Below are positions 16,955-26,746 of a stretch of 64,000 nucleotides of DNA, piece after piece. Both the position numbers and the translations under genes were made by a program. How positions within the stretch are numbered: position 1 is the first letter of the stretch; every line of letters begins with the position of its first letter. The notes beneath the pieces are model-generated. The model did no database searches. It was not told the DNA's origin and saw only the letters and a program-made list of their open reading frames with translations. Source of the stretch: Acinetobacter sp. ANC 5054 (GTDB lineage Bacteria > Pseudomonadota > Gammaproteobacteria > Pseudomonadales > Moraxellaceae); NCBI RefSeq assembly GCF_002135295.1, contig NZ_NEGG01000002.1, positions 155,166-219,165 on the forward strand, given 5' to 3'.

Positions 16955-18868
16955 TCAATAAAAATAAATATAACTCAATTGGAATTTATCCCAATTTTTA
17001 GCATCTTGCTGCTCATATTCATAGCCTAGACGTAAAGCATTTTGCTGATTGAATAAATATTGCAACTGACCATTAACTTTTAAGTTCCACTGATTCGAAT
17101 CTTGCCAATAGGGTAATTCGACTTGCAGCAGACTATTGATTCTATCTGACCATATATTCTGACAACCTACCGTTGGTCCAACCCCGATACGCCAACCTTG
17201 ATCTAAAGCATGTCCTCCTTGTATCTGCATTTGTGATTGCACATAGCATAAATGAGTGCGCTGCTGATTTGCCCAACTATAGCCACTTTGTACTTTCACC
17301 TCAGCCACACCATATTGCTCTTTTTCACTAAACTTTCCATCAGCAACAGATTCCTGTTGCCATCCAAAGTTAAAACCCCATGTTAGAGGTGTTTTAAAGG
17401 GGGTAATCGGATTGTATGAATTTACTGATAAAAAATCGAAGTGATTAAGTTTGACTTGGTCATCGCGATATTGAATCGATCCATCCCAAAACATTAGTTG
17501 AGTTCCAATACGAAAACCACCTTGTGGATCAATCAAGTCATGATAGGCTTCACGATGACTGAGTTCGATAAATTGATCCCCTTGCACTTTGCCCACACTT
17601 GCAGACATAGTTCGTGCATGATGTCCTTGAACAGGATCAAGCTTGGGTCGTTTTGGTTCAACACGCTGCTTCGGGACATCCGATTGACTTCGAAGCGCTA
17701 AAATTTGGCGTAATTTAGGCTGTGCCTCGTCTGCTGAAACTTTTCGCCCAATCAATTGTAGATACAAATGGTCATATGCCATTTCAAGAATTTTGGCACG
17801 ATCACTATCCGAATATTTCGCAATTGCATCTGCTATTTGGCTCGCATCAATTTCTGTCAGTCGACGCGCTTCTCTCGCCATGTAATAGCCATGCTGTTCA
17901 GCCTGTGAAAGCAATTGTGTTTCTAATGCTGGACGATAAACCGCCGCTTGAATAATTCCCTGCTTGTCTGCTTCTTTAATCGTTTCCACTGGAATCGATG
18001 CAACTTTAAAGTGTTCTTTTAAATTTGAGTTTGGACGAACCAAGTCAATTAAGCCTAGTAAACGATAGGCACAATTATCACTCACAAAATAATAGGGAAA
18101 GCTCACATGCTTCATTTCCCAAATATGCTTAACCAATAACTGTGTTTCTTCAGGATTTAAACTCAATTCATATTCCCAAAGGTCTCGACTTTCTAAATCT
18201 CCATATTCTTTAACCTTCCTGTAATATGGCATCAGTGAATATTCACCTGGATACTGTCCCGTTAGTCCCTTCCACGCAAAGGCAAATCCATCACTATCAT
18301 CGACTGTCGCGGCATAATTAACGGCATAAGAAATTAGATTTAATTCTTTCTGATCTTTAGGGTCTAGACGCAATAAAGTATGTCCAAACATCGAGCTTGG
18401 ATTGCCCATAAAGTCGGTCGCATAGATCAACGTGGCTTTATAAGGTTTAATTTGTTTTAACCATTCATCTAATTCTGGACATTCTGCTTGAGGAAGTTGC
18501 TCAGACGGAATGTTCAACTGTTGAATAAGCCACTGACTACGTGCTGGGAAGCGACAACGAAAAGCTTGATTGGGTTCTGCACTTTGAAAGAGTGCCTGAA
18601 TGTCAGCATCCATTTCCGCTTGCAAATCATTTTGACCATTTTCAGCTTGAAAATAACCTTGATAAGTGACTTCACTTTGTCCTTTTTGATCCGCATACAT
18701 AAATCGCTGCCAACTGGTTTGCTGTTCCAGTTTGAGTGAATATGCACGTGCAATATAGCTTTGAACAGTTGAGGAAGATGCGATTGTAGACTTAAGCTCA
18801 ATCACATTATTTTGTGCAAATACTACACTTGGAATAATACAGGTACAAAATAAAGCAAGGATTTTCAT
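16955..18868 (-). CDS. DUF4105 (Lnb_N) envelope protein with C-terminal beta-barrel-like region
   Basis: A 637-residue exported protein (signal peptide 1-18, cleavage VFA-QNN). Residues about 140-290 are a DUF4105 domain with FGHTLLRL (His163) and SDNCAYRLL (Cys266); the order His then Cys resembles circularly permuted NlpC/P60 or LRAT-like papain-fold enzymes, an inference. From about residue 420 the sequence is strand-rich and ends in aromatic YIYFY, as outer-membrane barrels do. The function is unknown. The DUF3015 gene lies upstream on the same strand, but a terminator stands between them. Confidence 0.8.
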   Translation of the reverse strand: MKILALFCTCIIPSVVFAQNNVIELKSTIASSSTVQSYIARAYSLKLEQQTSWQRFMYADQKGQSEVTYQGYFQAENGQNDLQAEMDADIQALFQSAEPNQAFRCRFPARSQWLIQQLNIPSEQLPQAECPELDEWLKQIKPYKATLIYATDFMGNPSSMFGHTLLRLDPKDQKELNLISYAVNYAATVDDSDGFAFAWKGLTGQYPGEYSLMPYYRKVKEYGDLESRDLWEYELSLNPEETQLLVKHIWEMKHVSFPYYFVSDNCAYRLLGLIDLVRPNSNLKEHFKVASIPVETIKEADKQGIIQAAVYRPALETQLLSQAEQHGYYMAREARRLTEIDASQIADAIAKYSDSDRAKILEMAYDHLYLQLIGRKVSADEAQPKLRQILALRSQSDVPKQRVEPKRPKLDPVQGHHARTMSASVGKVQGDQFIELSHREAYHDLIDPQGGFRIGTQLMFWDGSIQYRDDQVKLNHFDFLSVNSYNPITPFKTPLTWGFNFGWQQESVADGKFSEKEQYGVAEVKVQSGYSWANQQRTHLCYVQSQMQIQGGHALDQGWRIGVGPTVGCQNIWSDRINSLLQVELPYWQDSNQWNLKVNGQLQYLFNQQNALRLGYEYEQQDAKNWDKFQLSYIYFY

Positions 18869-18906
18869 TATGTTATATTTAGATCCATCTATATAATTTA
18901 GATAAT

Positions 18907-18934
18907 AAAAAACCCTGTCATTTGACAGGGTTTA
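18907..18934 (-). terminator. Terminator after the DUF3015 gene
   Basis: AAACCCTGTCA and TGACAGGGTTT form a perfect 11-bp stem with a two-base loop on the DNA, with a T run on the minus strand. Confidence 0.85.
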
Positions 18935-18945
18935 TCTCACAGCAA

Positions 18946-19416
18946 TTAAACGTAAGCTTTTAGTACTTCGTCTTTTGCCATTACTTTTTGTAATGATTCT
19001 AGAACTTGAATTGAAGATTGATTTTCAGCCGAATAGATTTCAGTAAAATTAGCTTTTGATACAGCAAAGAAACGTGCTTTATCTGAAGATTGGATGTTAA
19101 GTAGTTCAGCCAAAACGTTCAGGCTTTCACCTTGACCTACCGCCATATCACGAGCAAGTGATTCTGCATTTTCATTGGTAAAAGTTACTGCTTGTGCTGT
19201 AACTGTACCTGTTCCGCTACAGCCTAGGGTACCAAATGTAATACCAAATAATTGGTTAGCAAAAAGTCCATTGGTCGTACCCGCAAGTATTTTTGGAATT
19301 TTACCTGATTGACCTGCCCAGACTTGCGAACCGATACCACAACCTACATCACGATCAGCAAAAGCAGCTGTAGAACCTAGTGCCACAACGGCAACTAAAG
19401 CTAATTTTTTTAACAT
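18946..19416 (-). CDS. DUF3015 family exported protein
   Basis: A 156-residue periplasmic protein. The signal peptide is clear (LVAVVALGSTAAFA-DRD). The mature part starts with the family pattern RDVGCGIGSQVWAGQSGK, then NGLFANQLFGITFGTLGC, with two cysteines that may form a disulfide. The function is unknown. It is transcribed toward the DUF4105 gene, 77 bp away, with a terminator between. Confidence 0.88.
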   Translation of the reverse strand: MLKKLALVAVVALGSTAAFADRDVGCGIGSQVWAGQSGKIPKILAGTTNGLFANQLFGITFGTLGCSGTGTVTAQAVTFTNENAESLARDMAVGQGESLNVLAELLNIQSSDKARFFAVSKANFTEIYSAENQSSIQVLESLQKVMAKDEVLKAYV

Positions 19417-19567
19417 AGCATTTCTCCAGGGAATTTTGTTCCATTGTTTTTTAATTATTAAAACACATGTAAAATTTATTACACTTCTGTAGATTAACTT
19501 GATCGTTCAGATAAGGCAAAGCATTTTCATCTAAAACTTTTGACTAAAAAAACAGCGTAATTTCGCC

Positions 19568-20368
19568 CTATTTTTTAAGTTCCCATGCGCCATTTTCATC
19601 ACGGATACCTAAAATTTTAAGTACCAAAACCAAGCTCAAAAGTAACAACAAATACCATGATCCCAGTTTCCCCCAGCCAACCATGTGCCATGCATCCACT
19701 TGACTTGGGTACAGCCAAATCTTGTAAAAAGTACTGATATTCTCCGCAACCCATATGATAAAAGCCAAAATCAACAAGACGGGTAACATTGGCAACTGCA
19801 TCACATGATTTTGCAGTTGAAAACTCAATTTAGTTTTCCAAAAGATCAGCACACTCCAAACAAACAACAGCACTCGGATGTCGGGTACAAAAAATTTGGT
19901 CATAAAGTTAAAGTAAGACAGCACTGCCAGAGTGAGCATATTGGAAAAGCTCGGCAGTCTTAAAAATGATACCTGATATAGCCGCAGTGAACGCGCAAAA
20001 AAACTACCTACTGCAGAATACATAAAACCTGCAAATAAAGGCACCGTTAAAAGTTTAAACACTGCAGGTTGTGGATATTGCCACGAGGCAATAGAAGGAT
20101 GTGTAAGGAATATTTCCATCCCCATTGCAAGGATATGAAACAGTGCAATCACTTTGGCTTCAGCCCAAGACTCAAGTTTCAAATACAGTAAACAGATTTG
20201 AATAACTAAGGCATAAAACAATAAATAATCATAACGAAAGAAGCCAAAGTATTCCTGACTTCCCATAGATGCTGTTAAAGCAAATGCAATCAGTAGCAAG
20301 ATCCCAAATAAGGCAGCCGAAGCTGCCTTAAATGAGAACTCAAAACATGATTTAAAAATCGTGATCAC
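19568..20368 (-). CDS. DUF817 family integral membrane protein
   Basis: A 266-residue protein with about eight membrane helices, nothing soluble beyond short loops. Motifs such as HILAMGMEIFLTHPSIASWQYP and FSNMLTLAVLSYFNFMTKFF identify DUF817. It has no known function. It lies 33 bp after hemE on the same strand and is likely co-transcribed with it, though no role in heme synthesis is established. Confidence 0.85.
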   Translation of the reverse strand: MITIFKSCFEFSFKAASAALFGILLLIAFALTASMGSQEYFGFFRYDYLLFYALVIQICLLYLKLESWAEAKVIALFHILAMGMEIFLTHPSIASWQYPQPAVFKLLTVPLFAGFMYSAVGSFFARSLRLYQVSFLRLPSFSNMLTLAVLSYFNFMTKFFVPDIRVLLFVWSVLIFWKTKLSFQLQNHVMQLPMLPVLLILAFIIWVAENISTFYKIWLYPSQVDAWHMVGWGKLGSWYLLLLLSLVLVLKILGIRDENGAWELKK

Positions 20369-20401
20369 GGTTGAATCCTAAACCTATTTTCCTACAACGT
20401 T

Positions 20402-21472
20402 TTACAGATACTTCGCACTGTATTCATGTACGGTATCAATAAATGCTTTCGGATTTGCAGGATCAACCCATTGGGTAATACCATGACCCAAATTGGCGAT
20501 ATAACCTGTTTTTTCGCCATTGGCATAAGCATCGTCCAACATGGCACGCGTTGCTTTGGCAATGGCTTCAGGTGAACCATATAAAGTTGCAGGGTCTAAG
20601 TTACCTTGTAATGCGGCACGACCATTGACTGTTTGACGCGCGACATTCAGTGGAGTCGTCCAATCTAAACCAAATGCATCTGCACCTGTTGCAATCATCG
20701 GCTCAAGCCATTGACCGCCACCTTTGGTAAATAAAATGACAGGGACTTTTCGTCCATCTTTTTCACGCTGTAAGCCTGCAACAATTTTTTGCATATAGTT
20801 GAGTGAGAACTCAATATATTCACGATGTGCAAGTGCACCGCCCCAGCTATCAAAAATTTGAACTGCTTGTGCGCCTGCATCAATTTGTGCATTTAAATAT
20901 TCAGTCACTGCCACTGCTAAACGGTCAAGTAAAGCATGTAAAACTTCTGGCTGTGCGTACATCATTTGCTTTGTGAAACGGAAGTCCTTACTAGAACCGC
21001 CTTCAATCATATAAGTTGCTAAAGTCCACGGGCTACCTGAGAAACCAATTAATGGAACCTGACCACCCAGTGCTGAACGAATGGTACTAACCGCATTCAT
21101 GACATAATCAAGATCTGATTTGGCATTGAATTTTGGCAAATTTAAAACATCTTGCTCAGTACGAACGGTTTTATGAAATTTAGGACCTTCGCCTGCTTCA
21201 AAATAAAGCCCTAATCCCAACGCATCTGGAACCGTTAAAATATCTGAAAATAAAATCGCAGCGTCCAATTCATAACGACGCAAAGGTTGCAAAGTCACTT
21301 CGCATGCAAAGTCTGTATTTTTACATAGTGATAGAAAATCACCGGCTTTTGCACGAGTTTCCCGATACTCAGGTAAATAACGGCCAGCCTGACGCATCAT
21401 CCATACCGGAGTGCTATCTACCGGTTCACGTAATAAAGCACGCAAGAAACGATCATTTTTTAAGGTCGTCAT
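20402..21472 (-). CDS. hemE: Uroporphyrinogen decarboxylase
   Basis: Removes four carboxyl groups from uroporphyrinogen III to give coproporphyrinogen III in heme synthesis. The 356 residues are typical. The N-terminal signature [15 protein letters not shown] near residue 20 and the second signature [16 protein letters not shown] near 145 are present. The ATG at 21472 is preceded by GGAAAAG. The DUF817 gene follows in the same direction. Confidence 0.97.
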   Translation of the reverse strand: MTTLKNDRFLRALLREPVDSTPVWMMRQAGRYLPEYRETRAKAGDFLSLCKNTDFACEVTLQPLRRYELDAAILFSDILTVPDALGLGLYFEAGEGPKFHKTVRTEQDVLNLPKFNAKSDLDYVMNAVSTIRSALGGQVPLIGFSGSPWTLATYMIEGGSSKDFRFTKQMMYAQPEVLHALLDRLAVAVTEYLNAQIDAGAQAVQIFDSWGGALAHREYIEFSLNYMQKIVAGLQREKDGRKVPVILFTKGGGQWLEPMIATGADAFGLDWTTPLNVARQTVNGRAALQGNLDPATLYGSPEAIAKATRAMLDDAYANGEKTGYIANLGHGITQWVDPANPKAFIDTVHEYSAKYL

Positions 21473-21677
21473 TCACTTTTCCAACTCTATTCAACATTCG
21501 CATCATCATATCAAAAAGGTTGTAAATATAATAACTTCTCAATGATTTAAAAACCGATCATGTTTAGGGTCAAAAATAATAATTACACAAAACAACTACT
21601 GCATCTCCACTTTTTTTCTGTAATACTTAGCCAGTTTTTAATACACAGTAAATGAATAATTCTTAAGGTTAAATTAC

Positions 21678-22892
21678 ATGTTCGTTCGCCCAATGCTCGT
21701 CCTGAGCCTAAGTTGCATATTTGCTGGTACAGCTTTTGCCGCATCTACTACTGAACAACCATTAACACCAAAAAAAGTGACTAATGTTGCAGTTCAGGAT
21801 CCGATTGATCCGCTAGCGACTGAAGCTTCATCTGTAACAAGCCAGATTAGCACTCAAGAACAAGAAGATCTAAATCAAGCATCGCAAACGCTAGATACAC
21901 TTCAAAAATCTGAAGATGTTAAAGCGGATATTGGTGCTGCGCCAGTGGCTCAAACAACGACCACAACCGCGACTCCAGCAGGTAAAGTAGCTTGGGGTCT
22001 CAATGATCTAAACAATGCTCAATGGTATGACAACATTGGTAAAGGTCAGTTCCCTATTTATGCACGTGCACATGTTATGCTCAACAACGCACACGCTTCA
22101 CCGGGTGCAATTGATGGTACAAGTGGTAAAAACACCTTAAAAGCGATCGCATCATTCCAACAAATGAATGGTCTTAAGCCAACAGGTACATTAACCAAAG
22201 AAACTTGGGATGCTTTAATTGCTAAACAAGGTTCTAAACCTGCATTTATTGAATATACGTTGACTCAAACAGATCTTGATGGCCCGTATGCAGCATCAAT
22301 TCCACACGACTATGCACTACAGGCAAAAATGAAAGGCTTGTATTACACCCGTGTGACTGAAATGTTAGGTGAAAAATTCCACATGGATGAAGATTTCTTG
22401 AAGAAATTGAATCCAAAAGCAACCTTCAAAAAAGCAGGTGAAAAACTGCTCGTTGCTAATATTCGTAACGAAGTTCCTGAAGATATCCATTTAATTGTTG
22501 CACATAAAGGCGCTAAACAACTTTACTTGTTTAACAGCCGTAACCAAATGATTGGTTCATTCCCTGCAACGATTGGTAGCTCGGATACCCCATCTCCAAC
22601 AGGTACGTATAAAGTGACGGGTGTTGCACCAAACCCTTGGTACAGCTATTCACCTTCTAACTTTGTTCAAGGTAAAAATACTAAACCATTGTCTTTACCA
22701 CCAGGCCCAAATGGTCCTGTAGGCAACATCTGGATTGGTTTAAGTAAAAAATCATTCGGTATTCACGGTACTCCAAACCCATCTGCGATCTCTAAAACTG
22801 CGTCACACGGTTGTATCCGTTTGACCAACTGGGATGCAAATGACCTTGGTAAAAAAGTGAAATCTGGCGTAACAGTTAAATTCTTAGAATAA
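21678..22892 (+). CDS. Periplasmic L,D-transpeptidase (YkuD) with peptidoglycan-binding domain
   Basis: Forms 3-3 cross-links in peptidoglycan or attaches side chains to it. A signal peptide (1-21, FAA-STT) and an Ala/Thr/Gln-rich linker precede a PG_binding_1 domain (about residues 115-180, GAIDGTSGKNTLKAIASFQ). The YkuD catalytic domain covers about 275-404, with the active site HGCIRL and Cys379. It could correspond to one of the L,D-transpeptidases described in A. baumannii, but I cannot assign which. It has its own terminator. Confidence 0.9.
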   Translation: MFVRPMLVLSLSCIFAGTAFAASTTEQPLTPKKVTNVAVQDPIDPLATEASSVTSQISTQEQEDLNQASQTLDTLQKSEDVKADIGAAPVAQTTTTTATPAGKVAWGLNDLNNAQWYDNIGKGQFPIYARAHVMLNNAHASPGAIDGTSGKNTLKAIASFQQMNGLKPTGTLTKETWDALIAKQGSKPAFIEYTLTQTDLDGPYAASIPHDYALQAKMKGLYYTRVTEMLGEKFHMDEDFLKKLNPKATFKKAGEKLLVANIRNEVPEDIHLIVAHKGAKQLYLFNSRNQMIGSFPATIGSSDTPSPTGTYKVTGVAPNPWYSYSPSNFVQGKNTKPLSLPPGPNGPVGNIWIGLSKKSFGIHGTPNPSAISKTASHGCIRLTNWDANDLGKKVKSGVTVKFLE

Positions 22893-22909
22893 TTTTTTAT
22901 TTTAAGATC

Positions 22910-22938
22910 AAAAGGTGTTTTGCTTTCGAGTAAAGCAC
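22910..22938 (+). terminator. Terminator after the L,D-transpeptidase gene
   Basis: AAAGGT..GCTTT-CGAG-TAAAGC-ACCTTT stem with a small bulge, then seven Ts. Confidence 0.8.
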
Positions 22939-23034
22939 CTTTTTTTATACATAATCAATTATAAAAAATAAATTTTTATTTTATTCAAACACTTAAATTT
23001 CATTACTTAAATATAATTTTGTGGATTTTCACCT

Positions 23035-24129
23035 ATGTTTTTTATTTTAAAATTTCCTATTTTTCGTACATCTATAGCTATAGTCGCGCTCAATAGTCTT
23101 TCAGCATTTAGCCATGCAGAACTTGAGGTACAGGTTCAGAAGGTCATCTACATACAGGCTGAATTAGATAATGGAGATGGTTCTATTTATCCTGAAAACT
23201 GGTCTGATGAAAAGAAAATTCTGGATCAAAAATATAATCCGCATCAAGACTCATCACAGCAATATTTAAGCAATAGCCGCCATTTTGTGATTAATGGTCA
23301 AAATACAGTGCATTACTACCCTTTATCTGAATCGGCTAATCCTGCACTACTTTATACGAAGGTCGGCAATAAAAATTATTTTGCTATCGCTCAATCTTTT
23401 GGTACAGCGAAGCAACCGATTATTATCAAACCACAATTACAACATCGACTGAAAGACCATCAACTTTTCAGTATTCAGCCACATGATAAAAACTTGATCT
23501 TAATTTTCCGTAGTCGATATTTTCATACTGCCGATGAAATGGCACGGAATATTGCATTAAATCCAAATTTTAAAAGTTATTTTTACCGTAACAGCTATGA
23601 ACTGATTGAAGTCACACCTCAAGGTAAAATTTTGCACCGTACTCAGTTTACCGCGCCATCCCCCGAAGATGGCATGGGATTTGGCCCGAAATATGATGCA
23701 GCAAGTGGTGATTATGAGGACAGTAAACTTGAATACAGCACCAAAACACCCGGGGTTTATCAAACTTTAAATCCTTATGATATTGAATATCGTTATGTGT
23801 ATTCTCACGGTACATTGACCAAACATACTGAAAAACGCCTGCTCACACCCAGTGAACGTGCAGCGAACAAAATTGAACATGACGGCATAAATGCTGAAAA
23901 GATGGAAGATGAATATTTAGAAGCCAACCCAAATGAGCTGCCTCAAGCCAGCAGTTGTTTAAATGATTATTGGGTATTCCATGATAAAGCCGCCGCAAAA
24001 AATGTACATTGGGGCAATCCATGGTTACAGAAGCAGCCAGCCTTATATGCTACATTTTTAAGCGAATATTCAAATGGGAAAACTTACCGTTGGACAGATT
24101 TTCGCAAGCAATATTGTGATTTAAGTTAA
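23035..24129 (+). CDS. Exported protein of unknown family
   Basis: A 364-residue protein with a signal peptide (residues 1-28, FSHA-ELE). The mature part has no domain I recognise. It is rich in polar and aromatic residues, with an AEMARNIALNP stretch and two late cysteines (SSCLNDYW and KQYCDLS) that could form a disulfide in the periplasm. It is not a lipoprotein. It stands alone between the L,D-transpeptidase terminator and the pirin gene. Confidence 0.75.
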   Translation: MFFILKFPIFRTSIAIVALNSLSAFSHAELEVQVQKVIYIQAELDNGDGSIYPENWSDEKKILDQKYNPHQDSSQQYLSNSRHFVINGQNTVHYYPLSESANPALLYTKVGNKNYFAIAQSFGTAKQPIIIKPQLQHRLKDHQLFSIQPHDKNLILIFRSRYFHTADEMARNIALNPNFKSYFYRNSYELIEVTPQGKILHRTQFTAPSPEDGMGFGPKYDAASGDYEDSKLEYSTKTPGVYQTLNPYDIEYRYVYSHGTLTKHTEKRLLTPSERAANKIEHDGINAEKMEDEYLEANPNELPQASSCLNDYWVFHDKAAAKNVHWGNPWLQKQPALYATFLSEYSNGKTYRWTDFRKQYCDLS

Positions 24130-24248
24130 AATAAAGTATTCAAATTATCATTGCATAATTGAAACGCTACATTGCTAATTCTGTATTTCTAACTCAATTT
24201 TAAAACATTAAAATAGCCTCAAGTTAAAAATAATATAGGAGCAACACC

Positions 24249-24944
24249 ATGAATGCTTTTCTACATCCGAGTGAAAACCGTGGTCATGTAAAAATGGGTT
24301 GGCTTGAATCTAAACATAGTTTTTCATTTGGCGAATGGTATGACCCTAAATACATGGGCATCAGTGCTTTGCGTGTCATTAATGACGATATGATTGCAGC
24401 CCATCAAGGTTTTGGTCAACACCCCCATGACAATATGGAAATTTTGACTTGTGTGCTTAATGGTACCATTACTCACAAAGACAGCATGGGAAATCATGGT
24501 GGCATCTCTGCGGGTGAATGGCAGTTGATGAGTGCGGGTACAGGTGTTCGCCACAGTGAAATGAACCAAGGTGACGAAGATGTTCATTTACTCCAAATTT
24601 GGATTATTCCAAATGAACGTAATGCTGAACCAACATATCAACAAATTAAATGTGATCCACGTGAGCAGCCAGATCAATGGCATCTCATTGTCGGACCTAA
24701 TGACAATGCAGCTATGCATATTCGTCAACAAGCGGAAGTAAAAACAGCCTTTATTCATAAAGGCCAATCTTTAGCGATTGAAGCAACACAGCATATTAAC
24801 TATGTTCATGTTATTTCGGGTTCTGTACAAATTGCTGAGCATAAAGTTGAAGCTGGTGGCGCAATTGCCTTTTTAGAAGCCAGCCAAATTGAAGCTTTGG
24901 AAGATGCTCAAGTGATTTGGTTTGATTTACCTGAAGTGAAATAA
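24249..24944 (+). CDS. Pirin family protein (YhhW-like)
   Basis: A 231-residue bicupin of the pirin family. The metal site is visible in the N-terminal cupin: HPHDNMEI near residue 58 and GVRHSEMN near residue 101. Relatives such as E. coli YhhW have quercetin 2,3-dioxygenase activity in vitro, but the physiological role is unknown. AGGAGCAACACC precedes the ATG. Confidence 0.92.
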   Translation: MNAFLHPSENRGHVKMGWLESKHSFSFGEWYDPKYMGISALRVINDDMIAAHQGFGQHPHDNMEILTCVLNGTITHKDSMGNHGGISAGEWQLMSAGTGVRHSEMNQGDEDVHLLQIWIIPNERNAEPTYQQIKCDPREQPDQWHLIVGPNDNAAMHIRQQAEVKTAFIHKGQSLAIEATQHINYVHVISGSVQIAEHKVEAGGAIAFLEASQIEALEDAQVIWFDLPEVK

Positions 24945-24952
24945 GCTAACTT

Positions 24953-24983
24953 AAAAAAAGCCTCGCAGATGTGGGGCTTTTTT
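24953..24983. terminator. Terminator after the pirin gene
   Basis: AAAAAGCCTC and GGGGCTTTTT pair (one G-T), with T runs on both strands. It also closes the converging membrane-protein gene. Confidence 0.8.
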
Positions 24984-25005
24984 ATTTCTGCATGATGATT
25001 TTGAA

Positions 25006-25680
25006 TCAAACATGGCTTAATCGTTCACTGCGTTTATATAACCAAGCCAATATGATGGTGGGTACAATAAAGCCTGTCGCAACTAAAATGCCATGTAATA
25101 CTGAAGCGTATGGTTCAGCAAGCATTGCAACCTGTTTCATGGGTGAAGTCCACGGTGACATTTGTAAGGCAAGTAAAGCGATGAAGCATAATTGCCATTT
25201 AATATTTTCACCAAATTTCAAATGTTTCTGATAGGCATAAGCCAACAAAATCGCTGAAAATCCAATTTCAAACACCCAAGACCAAATCCCCCATTTTCCC
25301 CACAAACCAAAGCCTAAATAGTGCTGTGCATAGGGATAGAGTGCCAAATCAGCATTATGCATTGGAATATCGACAATAAAATGTAAAAAGCACGATAAGG
25401 CTGCGACCATCGCAATCCTTTTATCTTTTAAGAAAAATGCACCCCAAAGTAAAGACCAAACAGCTGCCATCAAAAGCGAGTGATCCCAATCAATAAAGGT
25501 CAAATCAAAATAGAGATATGGTAGAGCATTTAAATTCGCTGTGACTTTTTCAATACCAACGGCTACCAATGTACCATTAATAATATCTAAGAAGCCTGCT
25601 CCCAATATAATGGGGATCAATGGTACATCTCGATACTTGGCTTTAAGTGCCACACCTACAGCAAAATGACCAAAGTACAT
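25006..25680 (-). CDS. Polytopic membrane protein under TetR-type operator
   Basis: A 224-residue inner-membrane protein with about six helices. The start MYFGHFAVGVALKAKY and the pairs His-Asp in FIDWDHSLL and SCFLHFIVDIPMHNAD resemble membrane metal-dependent hydrolases of the YdjM/DUF457 kind, where such His and Asp residues bind metal; this is a weak family call. AGGAGTAGAGC precedes the ATG. A 14-bp palindrome 20 bp upstream is nearly identical to one upstream of the adjacent TetR gene, so the regulator very likely controls it. Confidence 0.75.
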   Translation of the reverse strand: MYFGHFAVGVALKAKYRDVPLIPIILGAGFLDIINGTLVAVGIEKVTANLNALPYLYFDLTFIDWDHSLLMAAVWSLLWGAFFLKDKRIAMVAALSCFLHFIVDIPMHNADLALYPYAQHYLGFGLWGKWGIWSWVFEIGFSAILLAYAYQKHLKFGENIKWQLCFIALLALQMSPWTSPMKQVAMLAEPYASVLHGILVATGFIVPTIILAWLYKRSERLSHV

Positions 25681-25699
25681 TGCTCTACTCCTACTTCAT

Positions 25700-25713
25700 T
25701 GAACAAACGTTCA
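25700..25713. promoter_or_regulatory. Putative TetR operator, copy 1
   Basis: TGAACAAACGTTCA, arms TGAAC/GTTCA around four bases. It lies 20-33 bp upstream of the membrane-protein start, where it would block transcription. Confidence 0.7.
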
Positions 25714-25743
25714 GTTAAAAGTTAAATTTTTTCTACTCTCAGC

Positions 25744-26373
25744 TTATATCGCCGTAGGTTGCCATAACATCAAAGTATGCTGAATCATCTTTTTGCGTTC
25801 ATCTATATTTGCAATATCGCAGCCTATATTGAGATTGAGTAAATACGTCAATCCATATTGAATATTCACTGCCATAAACTGCTGTGCAGCAGACGCATAA
25901 TCCATGACTCGAATTTCACTATTTACTGCGCGTTGTGCCAACAATTGAGCAAGCCATTGTTGTCGAATCTGAAATAAATGGCTAACCACATGAATTTCAT
26001 TTAATTGCATATTTTCACTTTCACGCAAAATAACTTTTAATAAATCCTTATTTTTCGAAAACATCACAACACAAAGCTCACAAAGTGTATTAAGCACCTG
26101 ATCTAAAGGAACATTCTCAAGGTCCTGATTAAACTGACTCAGTTGTACCAAAGCGTGCTGAATACCACGATTGAGTAGTACAGATAAAATTTGCTGCTTA
26201 CCCTCTGGAAAATGATGATAAAGAATACCATCTGACAACCCTGCTTGACGTGCCAATGCACGAACTGAGGTTTTGTTATAACCTTGCTCGGAAAATAACA
26301 CCAAAGCATTGTCTAAAAGTTTTTGCTTGGTTTCTTCAGCTTGATCTGCTCTAGTACTAGAAATTTTAGGCAT
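25744..26373 (-). CDS. TetR family transcriptional regulator
   Basis: A 209-residue repressor-type protein. The N-terminal TetR helix-turn-helix is clear (about residues 12-58: KLLDNALVLFSEQGYNKTSVRALARQAGLSDGILYHHF). The C-terminal ligand domain is not recognisable. I start at the ATG at 26371-26373; a TTG frame start at 26400 would put the operator inside the coding region. The palindrome just upstream suggests it represses itself as well as the membrane-protein gene downstream, 63 bp beyond its stop. Confidence 0.92.
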   Translation of the reverse strand: MPKISSTRADQAEETKQKLLDNALVLFSEQGYNKTSVRALARQAGLSDGILYHHFPEGKQQILSVLLNRGIQHALVQLSQFNQDLENVPLDQVLNTLCELCVVMFSKNKDLLKVILRESENMQLNEIHVVSHLFQIRQQWLAQLLAQRAVNSEIRVMDYASAAQQFMAVNIQYGLTYLLNLNIGCDIANIDERKKMIQHTLMLWQPTAI

Positions 26374-26385
26374 TACACTATTCAC

Positions 26386-26399
26386 TGAACAATCGTTCA
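26386..26399. promoter_or_regulatory. Putative TetR operator, copy 2
   Basis: TGAACAATCGTTCA, differing from copy 1 in one central base. It lies 13-26 bp upstream of the TetR start, the usual autoregulatory position. Confidence 0.7.
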
Positions 26400-26601
26400 A
26401 TCAATAATAAAATGTATTAAGCTAGGTTTCAAATATTAACTTTGAGTAGTTAACTTCAGGTTGAATAAAAAGGCGTAGATATTTTCAATATGAAATACTA
26501 AAAAGTAATGCTCAGCAACAACGATGCGAATGGTTAAAGTTAATACGCAAAAATCATCATGCAAGTGAGTTTAAAATAAGTAATCAAGCTTATTTCTTCA
26601 T

Positions 26602-26740
26602 TAAAAAAGCCCGCATCTCTGCGGGCTCTATGTTGGATGGCTAGTGCTGATTTATTGTCTTAACCGAAGTTTGCGACTCAATTAGCTGTCATTGATCCGT
26701 CCAACTCATAGCAGCGTCATTATTTTTATTGACCTGCTGT
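26602..26740 (-). ncRNA. Predicted small RNA, about 139 nt
   Basis: On the minus strand a good promoter (listed separately) predicts a start near 26740. A canonical terminator ends the RNA: GAGCCCGCA and TGCGGGCTT with a T run at 26603-26608. The RNA would begin with a hairpin (AGCAG-GUCA pairing with UGAC-G-CUGCU around a 10-nt loop), then a long-range helix GUUGGA/UCCAAC enclosing about 60 nt that include UUCGG. I see no reading frame. It is not in a family I recognise. It could act as a trans-acting small RNA; read-through from the dehydrogenase gene is also possible. Confidence 0.6.
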
Positions 26741-26746
26741 AGTATC

